Shown: positions 16,218-25,758 of the stretch, in pieces
Layout of the letters: each line of letters starts with the position of its first letter
How positions within the stretch are numbered: position 1 is the stretch's first letter
From: CAYYGL01 sp964471235
GTDB taxonomy: Bacteria; Calditrichota; Calditrichia; RBG-13-44-9; J075
Length of the DNA stretch: 55,938 nt
Assembly: GCA_964471235.1 (NCBI GenBank)
Contig: CAYYGL010000005.1
Location: 1 to 55,938 of the forward strand
Direction of reading: 5' to 3'
The notes under the pieces: model-generated
The model's database searches: none
Told to the model about the DNA's origin: nothing
What the model saw: only the letters and a program-made list of their open reading frames with translations
Made by a program: the position numbers and the translations under genes

Positions 16218-17249
16218 ATGAAAGTGAATATCAAGGAAATTGCCCGCCGGGCCGGCGTCTCCACCGCAACGGTCTCCCGAACCTTGAACGGCAACGGGCC
16301 GGTAAAAGACGAAACCCGCCGCAGAATCCTTCAAATTGCCCGGGAATTCAATTACAAACCCAATCCCATTGCCCGCGGTCTTTCCAGTCATCGCACTGAT
16401 ACCATTGGTGTAATTCTCCCGGAATTGGTGGATGAATTTTTCATGAACATTATCCACAGCATTGACGAAGCCGCCTACGAAGCCAATCGCTATGTAATGA
16501 TCTCCAGCTCCCATACCCAGCGCAATGTGGTGGAAACGTTGCTTGAGTTTATGGGCAGCGGCCGGGTGGATGGGGTAATTCTGATGGTGCCCAAAATGCA
16601 AAAGGAGATTCAAGACATTCTCAAAAAAAGCCGCCGACCGATTGTGTTGCTGAATGCCATCCCCGGAATGGAGGAAATTTCCTCCATCACCTTTGATAAT
16701 TACCAGGGTGCCCGGGCGGTAACCCAACACCTGATTGAACATGGTTATCAGCAGATTGCCATGATCAAGGGTCCCGAGGGCAATATCGACGCCGAAGAGC
16801 GTTTCCGGGGATTCCGTGAGGCAATTCAAGATGCAGAATTACCTTTCAATGACCGATTGATTATCGAGGGTGACTTTACCTCATTATCGGGATTTTACGG
16901 TTTCATGCGCCTCATTAGTCAACCAAGCAAACCTGATGCGATTTTTGCTGCCAATGACATGATTGCCCTGGGAATTTATGATGCTGCCCGCAAAGCCAAT
17001 ATTCACATTCCCCATGATATTGGTGTGGTAGGATTCGATGATATTTATCCTGCCAGCCTGGTCATCCCGCGTTTGACGACTGTGCATATCCCGGTGATGG
17101 AATTAGGGCGAAAAGCCGTGCGCCTTTTGTTGAAACTGATTTCCGGGGAAGTTGCTGCCAGCCCGCCTCATCATGAATTATTAACCACCGGGCTGGTGAT
17201 TGGAGGATCATGCGGCTGTAACACCCCCGACACAGAACATTCTTTTTAA
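16218..17249 (+). CDS. LacI-family transcriptional repressor
   Basis: 343-aa regulator. An N-terminal helix-turn-helix (VNIKEIARRAGVSTATVSRTL, about 3-23) and hinge are followed by a periplasmic-binding-protein-like sensor domain (from about residue 60, DTIGVILPEL) that normally binds a sugar. It probably binds the palindromes O1, O2 and O3, repressing the importer and itself, with the imported sugar as likely inducer (inference from position and site identity). The C terminus ends in an unusual CGCNTPDTEHSF tail. The 38-base spacer to the next gene has AGGAGG, so the exported CBM9-like protein may be co-transcribed. The specific sugar cannot be read from the sequence. Confidence 0.92.
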   Translation: MKVNIKEIARRAGVSTATVSRTLNGNGPVKDETRRRILQIAREFNYKPNPIARGLSSHRTDTIGVILPELVDEFFMNIIHSIDEAAYEANRYVMISSSHTQRNVVETLLEFMGSGRVDGVILMVPKMQKEIQDILKKSRRPIVLLNAIPGMEEISSITFDNYQGARAVTQHLIEHGYQQIAMIKGPEGNIDAEERFRGFREAIQDAELPFNDRLIIEGDFTSLSGFYGFMRLISQPSKPDAIFAANDMIALGIYDAARKANIHIPHDIGVVGFDDIYPASLVIPRLTTVHIPVMELGRKAVRLLLKLISGEVAASPPHHELLTTGLVIGGSCGCNTPDTEHSF

Positions 17250-17287
17250 CCCACTAATTCTCTAAATTTAATTGTAGGAGGTCTGTT

Positions 17288-19186
17288 ATGAACCAATTTT
17301 TAAAGTTTTTTGGGGTAACAGGATTCGTCGTCAGCTTTCTGGCAACGATGACGTTTGCCCAGTCTTTGCCCCGGAGCGGGAATGATGCCATTTGGGCACG
17401 TTCGACTGCCGGTGCAAACTTAACACTGGATGGGAACCTGAATGAAGCCGCCTGGATGCAAGCCGAAACCTTGCCCATCGTTTACGGGCAAAGCAGCGGT
17501 TTACCCACCAGTGGCTGGCAAATCGAATTCCAGAACCCGACCGATCCCACCAATGCGATGGTGAAGTTCCTGGTCACGCCGGATAATTACCTCTGGCTGG
17601 GATTTATGGTGCCGGATTCATCAGTTGGCGGTATTCAAGACTGGGCACGCTGGGACGGCATCATCATGTCCCTGAAGGACCGCAATAGCAGTAATCGCCC
17701 CTCCGACCCTTCCGAGTTTTTCTATACCTGGTGGTATGTGAATGTGGATAGCCTGATCAACCCTGGCGCCCCGCCCCGCTTTATCGGGCGATGGGGAAAC
17801 TTTGGCGACACCACCCGTACGGCCGGGCAAAGAGCCGCCTGGGACGCCCGAACCGTGGTTAACGGAATGTCCAATGATGACTCATCCCCGGATGATGGAT
17901 ACACGGTGGAAATGCGAATCAGCCTCGACTCCCTTGGCTATGACGCCACTAACCCCAATGGCGATGTGATTGAACTCAATTTCTCCATCTGGGATGGTGA
18001 CTGGCTGTTTGCCGGCGACCCTTCCAGAATCAGTGAAAACCGCACCGACTGGCAAAGCCCCTGGAATGCCAATCTTCACAATGTGGGAAGGGTATATGTG
18101 CGCCCGGATGTTACCATCAATTCCGGACCGGTGCCCACAATTGGACCGGATGTCAGACTTCCCAATGGAATAAACCAACCCGCACCGACAATTGACGGCG
18201 ATTTGAGCGATCCTTATTGGTCGCTGGCATACACCTTCGATATTCGCTGGGATGATGCTGCCTTGCGCGACAGTTACCCGGGGGTCGGTCCCTACCGCAG
18301 CGGGCAGTTTCAACCGGATGTTAACGGTGGCAAAGCGCCGATTGTTGACCCGGGGGATGCCACCATCAAGATGTTTTTCCGGGGCTCCCACCTCTACCTG
18401 GCAGCCGATGTCCGCGACCAGTTGGTAGAAGGTACTACCATTTTTGATCAAATGGACGGGGTGCGTTTTATGATTGCCGATCGGGATTCGATGGATGGTG
18501 ACCATCGTTCCGTTATCTGGCAATTAACTGTCAGTTTTGACAGCAGCGGAGCGTTGGTCGGGATTGATGACATGCCCTATTTGCAAACCCAGGGAACCGT
18601 GCAATATGGATATGCCTTGAAAGGTAGCACCACGGTAAACAACAATAACGATGTTGATGAAGGCTTTATTGTGGAAATGGATGTGGATTTAACCGGTATG
18701 GGATACCCTGCCGATTTAGGGGATCACGTATTGTTTGCCGGAGTGATGTTGATGGATGGCGACTCTTTCCAGGACCCGGCAAATGATTACGGCGCTCGCA
18801 CCTGGTGGTTTAGGGAAGGAAACTTCGGCCCGGCAGCTGCCTGGGTGTTTATGGATGAAACCCTCACTGCTATTAATGATCCGGCAGAAAATGCTCTGCC
18901 TAATACCCTGCGCCTCTTTGGCAACTATCCCAACCCTTTTAACCCCACTACTACCATCAGCTACTCCCTGCCCTTCAGCGGGAAAACGGAAATTGTGATT
19001 TATAACTTGTTGGGGCAGGAAGTGGAACGGATTGGCAATCTCAGGCAATCTGCAGGGGAGCATTTTATTGTGTTTAATGCCAACAATTTAGCTTCCGGTG
19101 TTTACTTTTATAAAATATTTCTTACCAACCCCGGCAATAATAAAATTGTTGAAAGTCGAGCCAATAAAATGGTTCTCCTTAAGTAA
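17288..19186 (+). CDS. Exported CBM9-like protein with type IX secretion sorting domain
   Basis: 632-aa secreted protein. Signal peptide with cleavage near FAQ/SLPRSG (about residue 25). Two domains resemble family-9 carbohydrate-binding/sugar-acid-type modules, each opening with the IDG-DLxExxW pattern (LDGNLNEAAW near 45; IDGDLSDPYW near 303). The C-terminal about 90 residues carry the type A sorting signature (NYPNPFNP, 546-553, then a beta-rich tail with GVYFYKI), which directs proteins through the type IX system to the cell surface. It may hold glycan at the surface for neighbouring enzymes. A very good ribosome site (AGGAGG) precedes ATG. No catalytic motif is visible, so a binding role is more likely than an enzymatic one. 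Confidence 0.8.
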   Translation: MNQFLKFFGVTGFVVSFLATMTFAQSLPRSGNDAIWARSTAGANLTLDGNLNEAAWMQAETLPIVYGQSSGLPTSGWQIEFQNPTDPTNAMVKFLVTPDNYLWLGFMVPDSSVGGIQDWARWDGIIMSLKDRNSSNRPSDPSEFFYTWWYVNVDSLINPGAPPRFIGRWGNFGDTTRTAGQRAAWDARTVVNGMSNDDSSPDDGYTVEMRISLDSLGYDATNPNGDVIELNFSIWDGDWLFAGDPSRISENRTDWQSPWNANLHNVGRVYVRPDVTINSGPVPTIGPDVRLPNGINQPAPTIDGDLSDPYWSLAYTFDIRWDDAALRDSYPGVGPYRSGQFQPDVNGGKAPIVDPGDATIKMFFRGSHLYLAADVRDQLVEGTTIFDQMDGVRFMIADRDSMDGDHRSVIWQLTVSFDSSGALVGIDDMPYLQTQGTVQYGYALKGSTTVNNNNDVDEGFIVEMDVDLTGMGYPADLGDHVLFAGVMLMDGDSFQDPANDYGARTWWFREGNFGPAAAWVFMDETLTAINDPAENALPNTLRLFGNYPNPFNPTTTISYSLPFSGKTEIVIYNLLGQEVERIGNLRQSAGEHFIVFNANNLASGVYFYKIFLTNPGNNKIVESRANKMVLLK

Positions 19187-19202
19187 CTGGTTGATTGAAC
19201 GA

Positions 19203-19241
19203 CCTGGGGGGTACGGCAGCATCTGCCGGATTCCCCCCAGG
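19203..19241. terminator. Strong GC-rich hairpin after the CBM9-like gene
   Basis: CCTGGGGGG (19203-19211) pairs with CCCCCCAGG (19233-19241), and an inner stem CGGCAG/CTGCCG (19214-19219, 19223-19228) closes a 3-base loop. It starts 16 bases after the stop codon. The T run of an intrinsic terminator is missing, so it may instead be a 3'-end stabiliser or attenuator before the TonB receptor gene. Confidence 0.55.
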
Positions 19242-19385
19242 GGTGTCCGATGGTACACCATGAAAGGATGGAATGGTATTTCTTTTTATCCGTAGTTGTG
19301 CTTAAGTTATTGCTCCGACATCAACGCACGATGGAAATTTCCTGGGTAGGGGGTAGGCTTTGATAAAACATAGATATCGAATGAT

Positions 19386-22049
19386 ATGATGAAACAGTCA
19401 GCAAATCATGTTAACGGGTTTATTCTTCCGGTGATCAGCGTTATCTTGTTACACTGTCTCTCTTTTCCGGTTTATACCCAGACAGCCGGAAAATTAGCCG
19501 GGGTAGTAACCGATACTCATGGCAATCCCCTGGTGGGGGTAAATGTGATTTTGGTAGGTACAGCGATGGGATCGGCAACCGATGCGGATGGAACCTATAT
19601 CATTTTGAATGTTCGTGCCGGCGTTTATTCGCTACGTTTCGAATACCTGGGGTATAAAACCCACGTGGTTCGGAATGTGCAGGTTTCGGCAGACAAGACC
19701 ACCCGGGTAAATGCGGAATTGGAGGAAGAGACCATACCCGGGGAAGTGGTAACCGTTACTGCCCAAAAAAAATTGATTGAATTTAACCAGACCAGTTCTA
19801 TCTCCACGGTCAATAAAAATGATATCCGGCAATTACCGGTTCAAAGTCTCAAGGAAATCGTTAACTTACAAGCCGGTGTCATCGATGGGCATTTCCGGGG
19901 CGGCAGGTTGGGAGAGGTTCAGTTCCAGGTAGATGGCGTCACAGTGAATAACCCATTTGACAATTCCTCCACATTGCGATTGGACCGGTCGGTGCTGGAG
20001 GAGGTGCAGGTGATAAGCGGTACCTTTGACGCCAAATATGGGCAGGCAATGTCCGGGGTGGTCAATGCCGTATTAAAAACCGGAACAGGGAAGTTTGAGA
20101 TAAGCGGGGAGTCCTACTTTGGCGACTATTTTACCCCGGATAAAAACCGATATCCTCACAACCAGGGTTCCGATCTCTCCCCGGGGAATATCGAAAGCTA
20201 TCAACTCACCCTTAGCGGTCCTGTCCCGGTTCCCCACACAACTTTTTTTCTCAGCGGACGGCGGTTTATCGACAATGGCTGGTTGTTTGGTGAGAGGAGG
20301 TTTTTATCGACCGACTCCAGCAATTTTGAAAACCGCAATTTTAACCCTACCGGGGATAACAAAATTGTGCCCATGGCATGGCGAAAGGAATGGAGCGGAC
20401 AGTTTAAACTAACCAACCGTTCCCTCTCAAGTATTCAACTAAGCTACCAGCTGATCTTTAATCATTTGAAACAGCAACGGTACAACCATGCTTTCCGTCT
20501 CAATCCCGAGGGGATACCCACTCAAACAACCCTATCAATTACCCACGGGTTGGAATGGACCCATACACTATCTGAACGGATGTTTTATAAATTCAGTATT
20601 CGTCAAAACTATTTTGATTATCGTGATTATGTTTATGAAAGTGTGTATGACCCGCGTTACATCGAAGCCGGTCCCCCGGTGGGGGACCCCAACTTTGAGG
20701 ACGGCGCGGTGGTGCAGGGCGTGGACCTGGGTCGCTTTGTTCAAAGAACCAATGCCGCCATAACCAAAGGGGATTGGACCTGGCAGTACAACCGGACCAA
20801 TTTGATTGAAGCTGGGATAGAGGGGCAATTTTCGGAACTTTCTTTTGGCAGCCCGGGGTATTTACGTCCTACTACCGTAAATGGGGTGGAAGTGCTCCAG
20901 CCGCGGGAAAGCCTCCCCGGGGAACCGGGGGTGAAAACTTACTATCCCCGGCAAATGGCATCGTATCTTCAGGATCGGATTGAGTGGGGCGACCTGGTCG
21001 TTCGTGCCGGAGTACGCTTCGAATATTTCGATGCCAATGCCACCGTTCCCAGCGATCTCCGGAATCCGGCAAATGCTATTTCCGGGGCACCCAAATCGTT
21101 CCCGAAAAAGACCAGTGTGAAAACAGCAATTGCACCCCGCCTGGGCTTTAGTTTCCCCCTCACCTCCTCGGCATCCATCTATTTTTCCTACGGGCATTTT
21201 TACCAGATGCCGGGGTTAGGACTGCTCTATAACAATGCCGATTACTCAATCCTGAAAGAAATTCAGGAGGGCAGTTTAAATTTTGGCATCGTGATGGGAA
21301 ACCCGGACTTGAAACCGGAATTTACCGTTCAATATGAAATGGGGCTGAAACAAGCCCTTACCAGCTTTTTAGCCCTGGAAGTGACTACTTTTTATAAGGA
21401 TATCAGGGATTTGCTGGGTGTGGAATATATCACCACTTACAATGTTTCCCAATACGGTCATTTTGCCAATGTGGACTTTGGCAATGTGTATGGGGTTACC
21501 CTTTCGTTGGATCAACGACCGGTGGGGCGAATCAGCACCAGTATCGATTATACATTGCAGGTAGCGCGGGGTAATGCCAGCGAACCCCGGGAAACCGCCA
21601 ACCGTGCCCAGGCAGGGAAAGACCCCCGGCCCCGTGACATCCCCTTTAATTGGGACCAGCGCCATACCATTAATGCCACGGTGATTTACTCTCGTCCGAA
21701 ACATTACTCAATGAGTGCCATCATCCGACTTGGCAGCGGGCAGCCTTATACTCCCCAAATCGGTTCCGGCTTCGGCGCTGATCTGGAAACCAATTCCGGC
21801 AGGAAATCTTCTTTTCTAACGGTAGATGTCCGGGCAGAGAAATTCTTCACCATTGCCAAAACCACTCTGAGTGCTTATTTCCGGGTGTTTAATTTAACGA
21901 ATGCCCATTTTGTAAACGGATTCGTCTTCCCAACTACCGGAAGCCCGGATTATTCCCAATTTCCGGCAGTGGATAAAGTGACCCTGGGAGACCCCAGCCG
22001 CTTCCACGAACCGAGACGAATTGAATTGGGGCTTTCATTTTACCGGTAA
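19386..22049 (+). CDS. TonB-dependent outer-membrane receptor with carboxypeptidase-like N domain
   Basis: 887-aa outer-membrane protein. After a signal peptide (to about residue 32, VYTQ) comes a carboxypeptidase-regulatory-like beta-sandwich (about 35-115, GVVTDTHGNPLVGVNVIL), then the plug (SISTVNKNDIRQLPVQSLKEIV, with VDGVTVNNPF) and a long beta-barrel ending in an aromatic residue pattern (RIELGLSFYR) as needed for Bam insertion. The layout is that of SusC-like receptors but it is shorter than typical SusC (about 1000) and no SusD follows. Probably imports a glycan fragment or metal complex using TonB energy; position within the glycoside hydrolase block favours a glycan. Two adjacent ATGs exist (19386, 19389). 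Confidence 0.88.
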   Translation: MMKQSANHVNGFILPVISVILLHCLSFPVYTQTAGKLAGVVTDTHGNPLVGVNVILVGTAMGSATDADGTYIILNVRAGVYSLRFEYLGYKTHVVRNVQVSADKTTRVNAELEEETIPGEVVTVTAQKKLIEFNQTSSISTVNKNDIRQLPVQSLKEIVNLQAGVIDGHFRGGRLGEVQFQVDGVTVNNPFDNSSTLRLDRSVLEEVQVISGTFDAKYGQAMSGVVNAVLKTGTGKFEISGESYFGDYFTPDKNRYPHNQGSDLSPGNIESYQLTLSGPVPVPHTTFFLSGRRFIDNGWLFGERRFLSTDSSNFENRNFNPTGDNKIVPMAWRKEWSGQFKLTNRSLSSIQLSYQLIFNHLKQQRYNHAFRLNPEGIPTQTTLSITHGLEWTHTLSERMFYKFSIRQNYFDYRDYVYESVYDPRYIEAGPPVGDPNFEDGAVVQGVDLGRFVQRTNAAITKGDWTWQYNRTNLIEAGIEGQFSELSFGSPGYLRPTTVNGVEVLQPRESLPGEPGVKTYYPRQMASYLQDRIEWGDLVVRAGVRFEYFDANATVPSDLRNPANAISGAPKSFPKKTSVKTAIAPRLGFSFPLTSSASIYFSYGHFYQMPGLGLLYNNADYSILKEIQEGSLNFGIVMGNPDLKPEFTVQYEMGLKQALTSFLALEVTTFYKDIRDLLGVEYITTYNVSQYGHFANVDFGNVYGVTLSLDQRPVGRISTSIDYTLQVARGNASEPRETANRAQAGKDPRPRDIPFNWDQRHTINATVIYSRPKHYSMSAIIRLGSGQPYTPQIGSGFGADLETNSGRKSSFLTVDVRAEKFFTIAKTTLSAYFRVFNLTNAHFVNGFVFPTTGSPDYSQFPAVDKVTLGDPSRFHEPRRIELGLSFYR

Positions 22050-22118
22050 GGAGACCTTGCCTTAGGAGCCCGGTAGTAAGGCATTGAGAATTCATCCGTC
22101 AATCAAGGTGTCCAAACG

Positions 22119-25100
22119 ATGTTATCAGATAAACTCTTCACATGCCGTTCCAAAATCGCAGGGTTCATTACGGCCTTCCTGGTGGTTTCATTCGGAATAG
22201 TTCAAGCACAATATCAACCCCTGGTTCCACCGGAATTGCGTGGCAACGACCAATTTAAACTCCAGGGCATCCATGATGCTAATAATATCCGCACCTTGTT
22301 TTGGAATTACGGGATGGTCGGAGATTATCCCCCCGATCCCATTCATGTGGACCTGAGCGTCTTTCATTCCGTGGAAGTTCCCAAGGGTTCCAACGAAAAC
22401 TACAGCGACGGTATCACCCCGTTTGTGCTGGCGAAAATTGTGCAGAACAACGGGCAGGTGGCATACATCATGGAAACCGGTTACCGGGAGCGGCAGGGAC
22501 AAAGCCCAATTTTCAATCGCATCATGCGATTTGAACCCCGCCCCGGGTATTTTCAGGATGATCCCACCATCAATGTGGGGCTGTCCCCGGCAATGAGTAA
22601 CGATCCCCGAACCTGGCCCGGCCAGTGGATTGACAAGCTGGATGACCCCGATGATCCCGGATGGCCCGGCTCCTGGAATGGCTACTTTGGCAAAGCAATT
22701 GTGGCTGACCAGGAAAGTTACGTGGTGTATGACGACCAATATTACGACGCCTGGGATTATTTCCCCGATAATCGAGACGAAGGATTGCCGGATACCCTTC
22801 GCAGGCGAGGCCTGGGCTTGCGGGTGGAACAACGGGGATTGCAGTGGGCAAATCCTCAGGCTGGAAACGTGATTTACTGGGTTTACGACATTACCAACGA
22901 GAGCACCACTGATTATATTGATAATATTATTTTCGGGCTGTATATGGATTCCGGGGTGGGTGGTTCCGGCATTGGGGTGGACGGCATTCCGGAATCGGAT
23001 GACGACAATGCTTTCTGGGATAAAGAAGCCGGTTTAAACCTGGTTTATACCTGGGATAAAAACGGGCACGGGGTGAAAGGGACAACCGGTTACCTGGGGT
23101 ATTCCTATATGGAAACCCCGGGAAATCCGTTTGATGGAATTGATAATGATAACAACGGGGTAGTAGACGAAAGACGCGATGGCGGTCCCGGGCAACTAAT
23201 CGAGGGGCAGGATGCCATTCGGAATTATGTGGAATCCCATTATGACCTGGCTGAGTTTGAGGCGTTCTTTGGTCCGTTGGAAAATCGCCCGGCTTATCGT
23301 GCCGGGGTGTGGTGGACCGGTGATGAGGATATGGATTGGGTGGCGGAATTTCATGACACCGGTGTTGACGGCATTTTCGATACCCATGACACCGGAGAAA
23401 AAGACGGCGTCCCCACCAACGGCGAACCCAATTTCGACAAAACCGATGTGGATGAATCGGATCAAATCGGATTAACCGGGTTTAAAATGAACCGGATCCG
23501 CGCCGGGCAGGGGGTACCCGATCCCCAAATAGATGATATCTTGTTTTTTACCAATGATAAACACTGGCCCGAACGGCTCTGGAATTTTTTTACCTCCGAT
23601 TCCTCGTTTGATAATGCCCTGGTGGAAAATTATAATATCGGTTTCCTTTTTGCTTCAGGGCCCTTTGAACTGCCGGCCGGGAAAACAGAGCGGTTTAGCC
23701 TGGCACTTGGGTTTGGGAAAGATTTACGGGAATTGAAAAATACCACCAGGGTGGTTCAGCAAATTTATAAATCGAATTATCAATTTGCCGTGCCGCCTCC
23801 TCAGCCGGTTGTGAAAGCCTTTGCCGGGGACGGGTTTGTCACCTTATCCTGGGATGATCGCGCTGAACGGGCATTTGATCCGGTAACCAACAGTAATGAT
23901 TTTGAAGGGTATCGAATCTATCGTTCAACCGACCCTACCTTTTTAGACCCCAAGGTCATTACCACTGGCACTGGCAGCGGCCCCCTGGGAAATGGCAGAC
24001 CGATAGCCCAGTTCGATAAAGTCGATGGCGTGGCAGGCTTTTCTGTAACCACCGTGGAGGGAGTTGCCTACTTTCTGGGGGATGAAACTGGTATTACCCA
24101 CACATATACCGATTCCACCGTCACCAACGGGCAGCTTTATTACTACGCCGTCACTGCGTACGACAAGGGGTCGGATTCCCTGGAAATTTATCCCTCGGAA
24201 AACCCGATTACCGTAAGCCGTACCCTTCGCGGCGGCACCATCCTACCGCCCAACGTGGTGGAGGTGCGTCCTAATCCACCGGCATTGGGATTTACCGCAG
24301 CAGAGGTTTCCCGGGCAGCTCATGTGAATGGTCGAGGCTTTGGCACCATTGACCTCCGGGTATTAAATTCCCGGTTGGTTCCGAATGATCATACCCTGAA
24401 AGTGGAATTTTTCAGCCCGCGTGACAGTATTCATGCTACCCATTACGGTCTCTTTGATATGACCAGCGGGGATACCCTGTATTTAACCGGGCGGCACTTT
24501 CACGGGGAAGGGCGGGGACCGGTTGGAGACGGCATCCTGGTTGATGTATGGACTCCCGAAACGGTTACTATCGACACGAATGCCAGCGGATTTGTAGATG
24601 GGAGTTCCACGGACGGAGAGTTACAGATCGAATATGCAACCACTTTGCCGATAAACCTCCGCCGCCCGTTCTTTCCCGATAATCTTCGCATCGAATTCAG
24701 CGATGTGGTGGTGGATACCTCCATCCGGCTGTTTGGTCCGCCGGTGCCGGATCCCACCCGCCCGGCTAAATTTCGGGTTTTTGCTGTTACCGATTCAGGG
24801 GATGTGCGTTTGAAATTCCGCTTTTTCGATATCAACAACGATACCACCCTCAGCGACCCCGATGAAGAGATCGAAGTGTTAACGGAACAAAGCCCGGATA
24901 CTAATTTGATTGCACCTGTCTGGAATATCAGCATTAAAGGAGACCCGCCGTCATCACTGTTTGGCAGCGGAGACGTTTACGAAGTAAAGCTCATCTACCC
25001 TTTTGAGAATGGTGATGCCTTTACTTTTCAAACGTTCGGTCAAACCTATGATCCGCGAAAAGCAAGAAGCTCCAAAGAAAAACCTTACGTGGTGCCCAAT

Positions 25101-25388
25101 CCTTATGTAGCGGCAGCCAGTTTTGAACCGCAGCGCTTTGCCGTTTCCGGCAGGGGAGAGCGACGGATTGAATTCCGCGCTTTACCCCCCAATTGCACTA
25201 TTCGTATTTTTACTATCAACGGAGAATTGGTGCAGACCCTGCATCACAGTGGTAATATCACCAAGGGATATGTTGCCTGGGATTTGCGCACCAAGGATAA
25301 CTTAGAAATTGCCCCCGGGTTGTATATTTTTCATGTGGCGTCTAAAGATCGGGACCCGTATATCGGCAAATTTGCGGTCATCAAATAG
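22119..25388 (+). CDS. Large exported protein with fibronectin III-like region
   Basis: 1089-aa secreted or surface protein, not assigned to a named family. Signal peptide ends near VQAQ (about residue 31). Asp/Asn-rich stretches that look like calcium-binding loops occur near residues 345-353 (DGIDNDNNGVVDE) and 440-455. A fibronectin III-like domain starts near 565 (VTLSWDD ... FEGYRIYRS). The C-terminal about 100 residues (VVPNPYVAAASF ... GLYIFHVASKDRDPYIGKFAVIK) look like a divergent sorting or adhesive tail. It lies directly after the TonB-dependent receptor (69-base spacer) and may be its surface partner in the way SusD serves SusC, though it has no SusD similarity that I can see. Confidence 0.6.
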   Translation: MLSDKLFTCRSKIAGFITAFLVVSFGIVQAQYQPLVPPELRGNDQFKLQGIHDANNIRTLFWNYGMVGDYPPDPIHVDLSVFHSVEVPKGSNENYSDGITPFVLAKIVQNNGQVAYIMETGYRERQGQSPIFNRIMRFEPRPGYFQDDPTINVGLSPAMSNDPRTWPGQWIDKLDDPDDPGWPGSWNGYFGKAIVADQESYVVYDDQYYDAWDYFPDNRDEGLPDTLRRRGLGLRVEQRGLQWANPQAGNVIYWVYDITNESTTDYIDNIIFGLYMDSGVGGSGIGVDGIPESDDDNAFWDKEAGLNLVYTWDKNGHGVKGTTGYLGYSYMETPGNPFDGIDNDNNGVVDERRDGGPGQLIEGQDAIRNYVESHYDLAEFEAFFGPLENRPAYRAGVWWTGDEDMDWVAEFHDTGVDGIFDTHDTGEKDGVPTNGEPNFDKTDVDESDQIGLTGFKMNRIRAGQGVPDPQIDDILFFTNDKHWPERLWNFFTSDSSFDNALVENYNIGFLFASGPFELPAGKTERFSLALGFGKDLRELKNTTRVVQQIYKSNYQFAVPPPQPVVKAFAGDGFVTLSWDDRAERAFDPVTNSNDFEGYRIYRSTDPTFLDPKVITTGTGSGPLGNGRPIAQFDKVDGVAGFSVTTVEGVAYFLGDETGITHTYTDSTVTNGQLYYYAVTAYDKGSDSLEIYPSENPITVSRTLRGGTILPPNVVEVRPNPPALGFTAAEVSRAAHVNGRGFGTIDLRVLNSRLVPNDHTLKVEFFSPRDSIHATHYGLFDMTSGDTLYLTGRHFHGEGRGPVGDGILVDVWTPETVTIDTNASGFVDGSSTDGELQIEYATTLPINLRRPFFPDNLRIEFSDVVVDTSIRLFGPPVPDPTRPAKFRVFAVTDSGDVRLKFRFFDINNDTTLSDPDEEIEVLTEQSPDTNLIAPVWNISIKGDPPSSLFGSGDVYEVKLIYPFENGDAFTFQTFGQTYDPRKARSSKEKPYVVPNPYVAAASFEPQRFAVSGRGERRIEFRALPPNCTIRIFTINGELVQTLHHSGNITKGYVAWDLRTKDNLEIAPGLYIFHVASKDRDPYIGKFAVIK

Positions 25389-25758
25389 CAGAAAGGTGCA
25401 GGCTGCCCCGAAGAGGGTGTTTGAGACGCCCCTGTCATTCCGGTTGAAGCGAAGAAGAATAGCGGTGTAAGACTCTGGTTTACGGGAATTCCCTTTTTGA
25501 GCAGGGAGATTCTCCAACGGAGTCTATGACCGGTTTTTTCCGAAAAAACGCCGGAAAAAACCGGAATGACAGTGTTTTCCAATACTTTTCAAACACCCTC
25601 TTAGAAATCCGGTAGCAAATTGCCCGGATTTACCGAAACAAGCGCCGGAAAATAAAATTGAAGGAAAAACATGATACCCACGGGCACCTGCGCTTAGAGC
25701 AAAAACAGGGATGACGGAATGGCAAATAGTATGTTTGAATGGTATGGAAGGTGAATAG
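25389..25758. other. 370-base intergenic region with a MITE-like element
   Basis: Contains the nested palindrome described at 25411-25602. The remaining 25603-25758 has no gene; promoter elements for the PorV-like gene were not recognised. Confidence 0.7.
25411..25602. repeat. 192-bp MITE-like nested inverted-repeat element
   Basis: Outer terminal repeats of 14 bp are perfect: AAGAGGGTGTTTGA (25411-25424) and its reverse complement (25589-25602). A second perfect 14-bp pair, CTGTCATTCCGGTT (25432-25445) and 25559-25572, lies inside, followed by AGACTC/GAGTCT (25470-25475, 25520-25525). Competing with the second pair is a perfect 13-bp hairpin, CCGGTTTTTTCCG (25530-25542) with 25552-25564. 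It encodes no protein, and no target-site duplication was found at the ends. Size and structure suggest a non-autonomous mobile element or a structured dispersed repeat. Confidence 0.75.
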
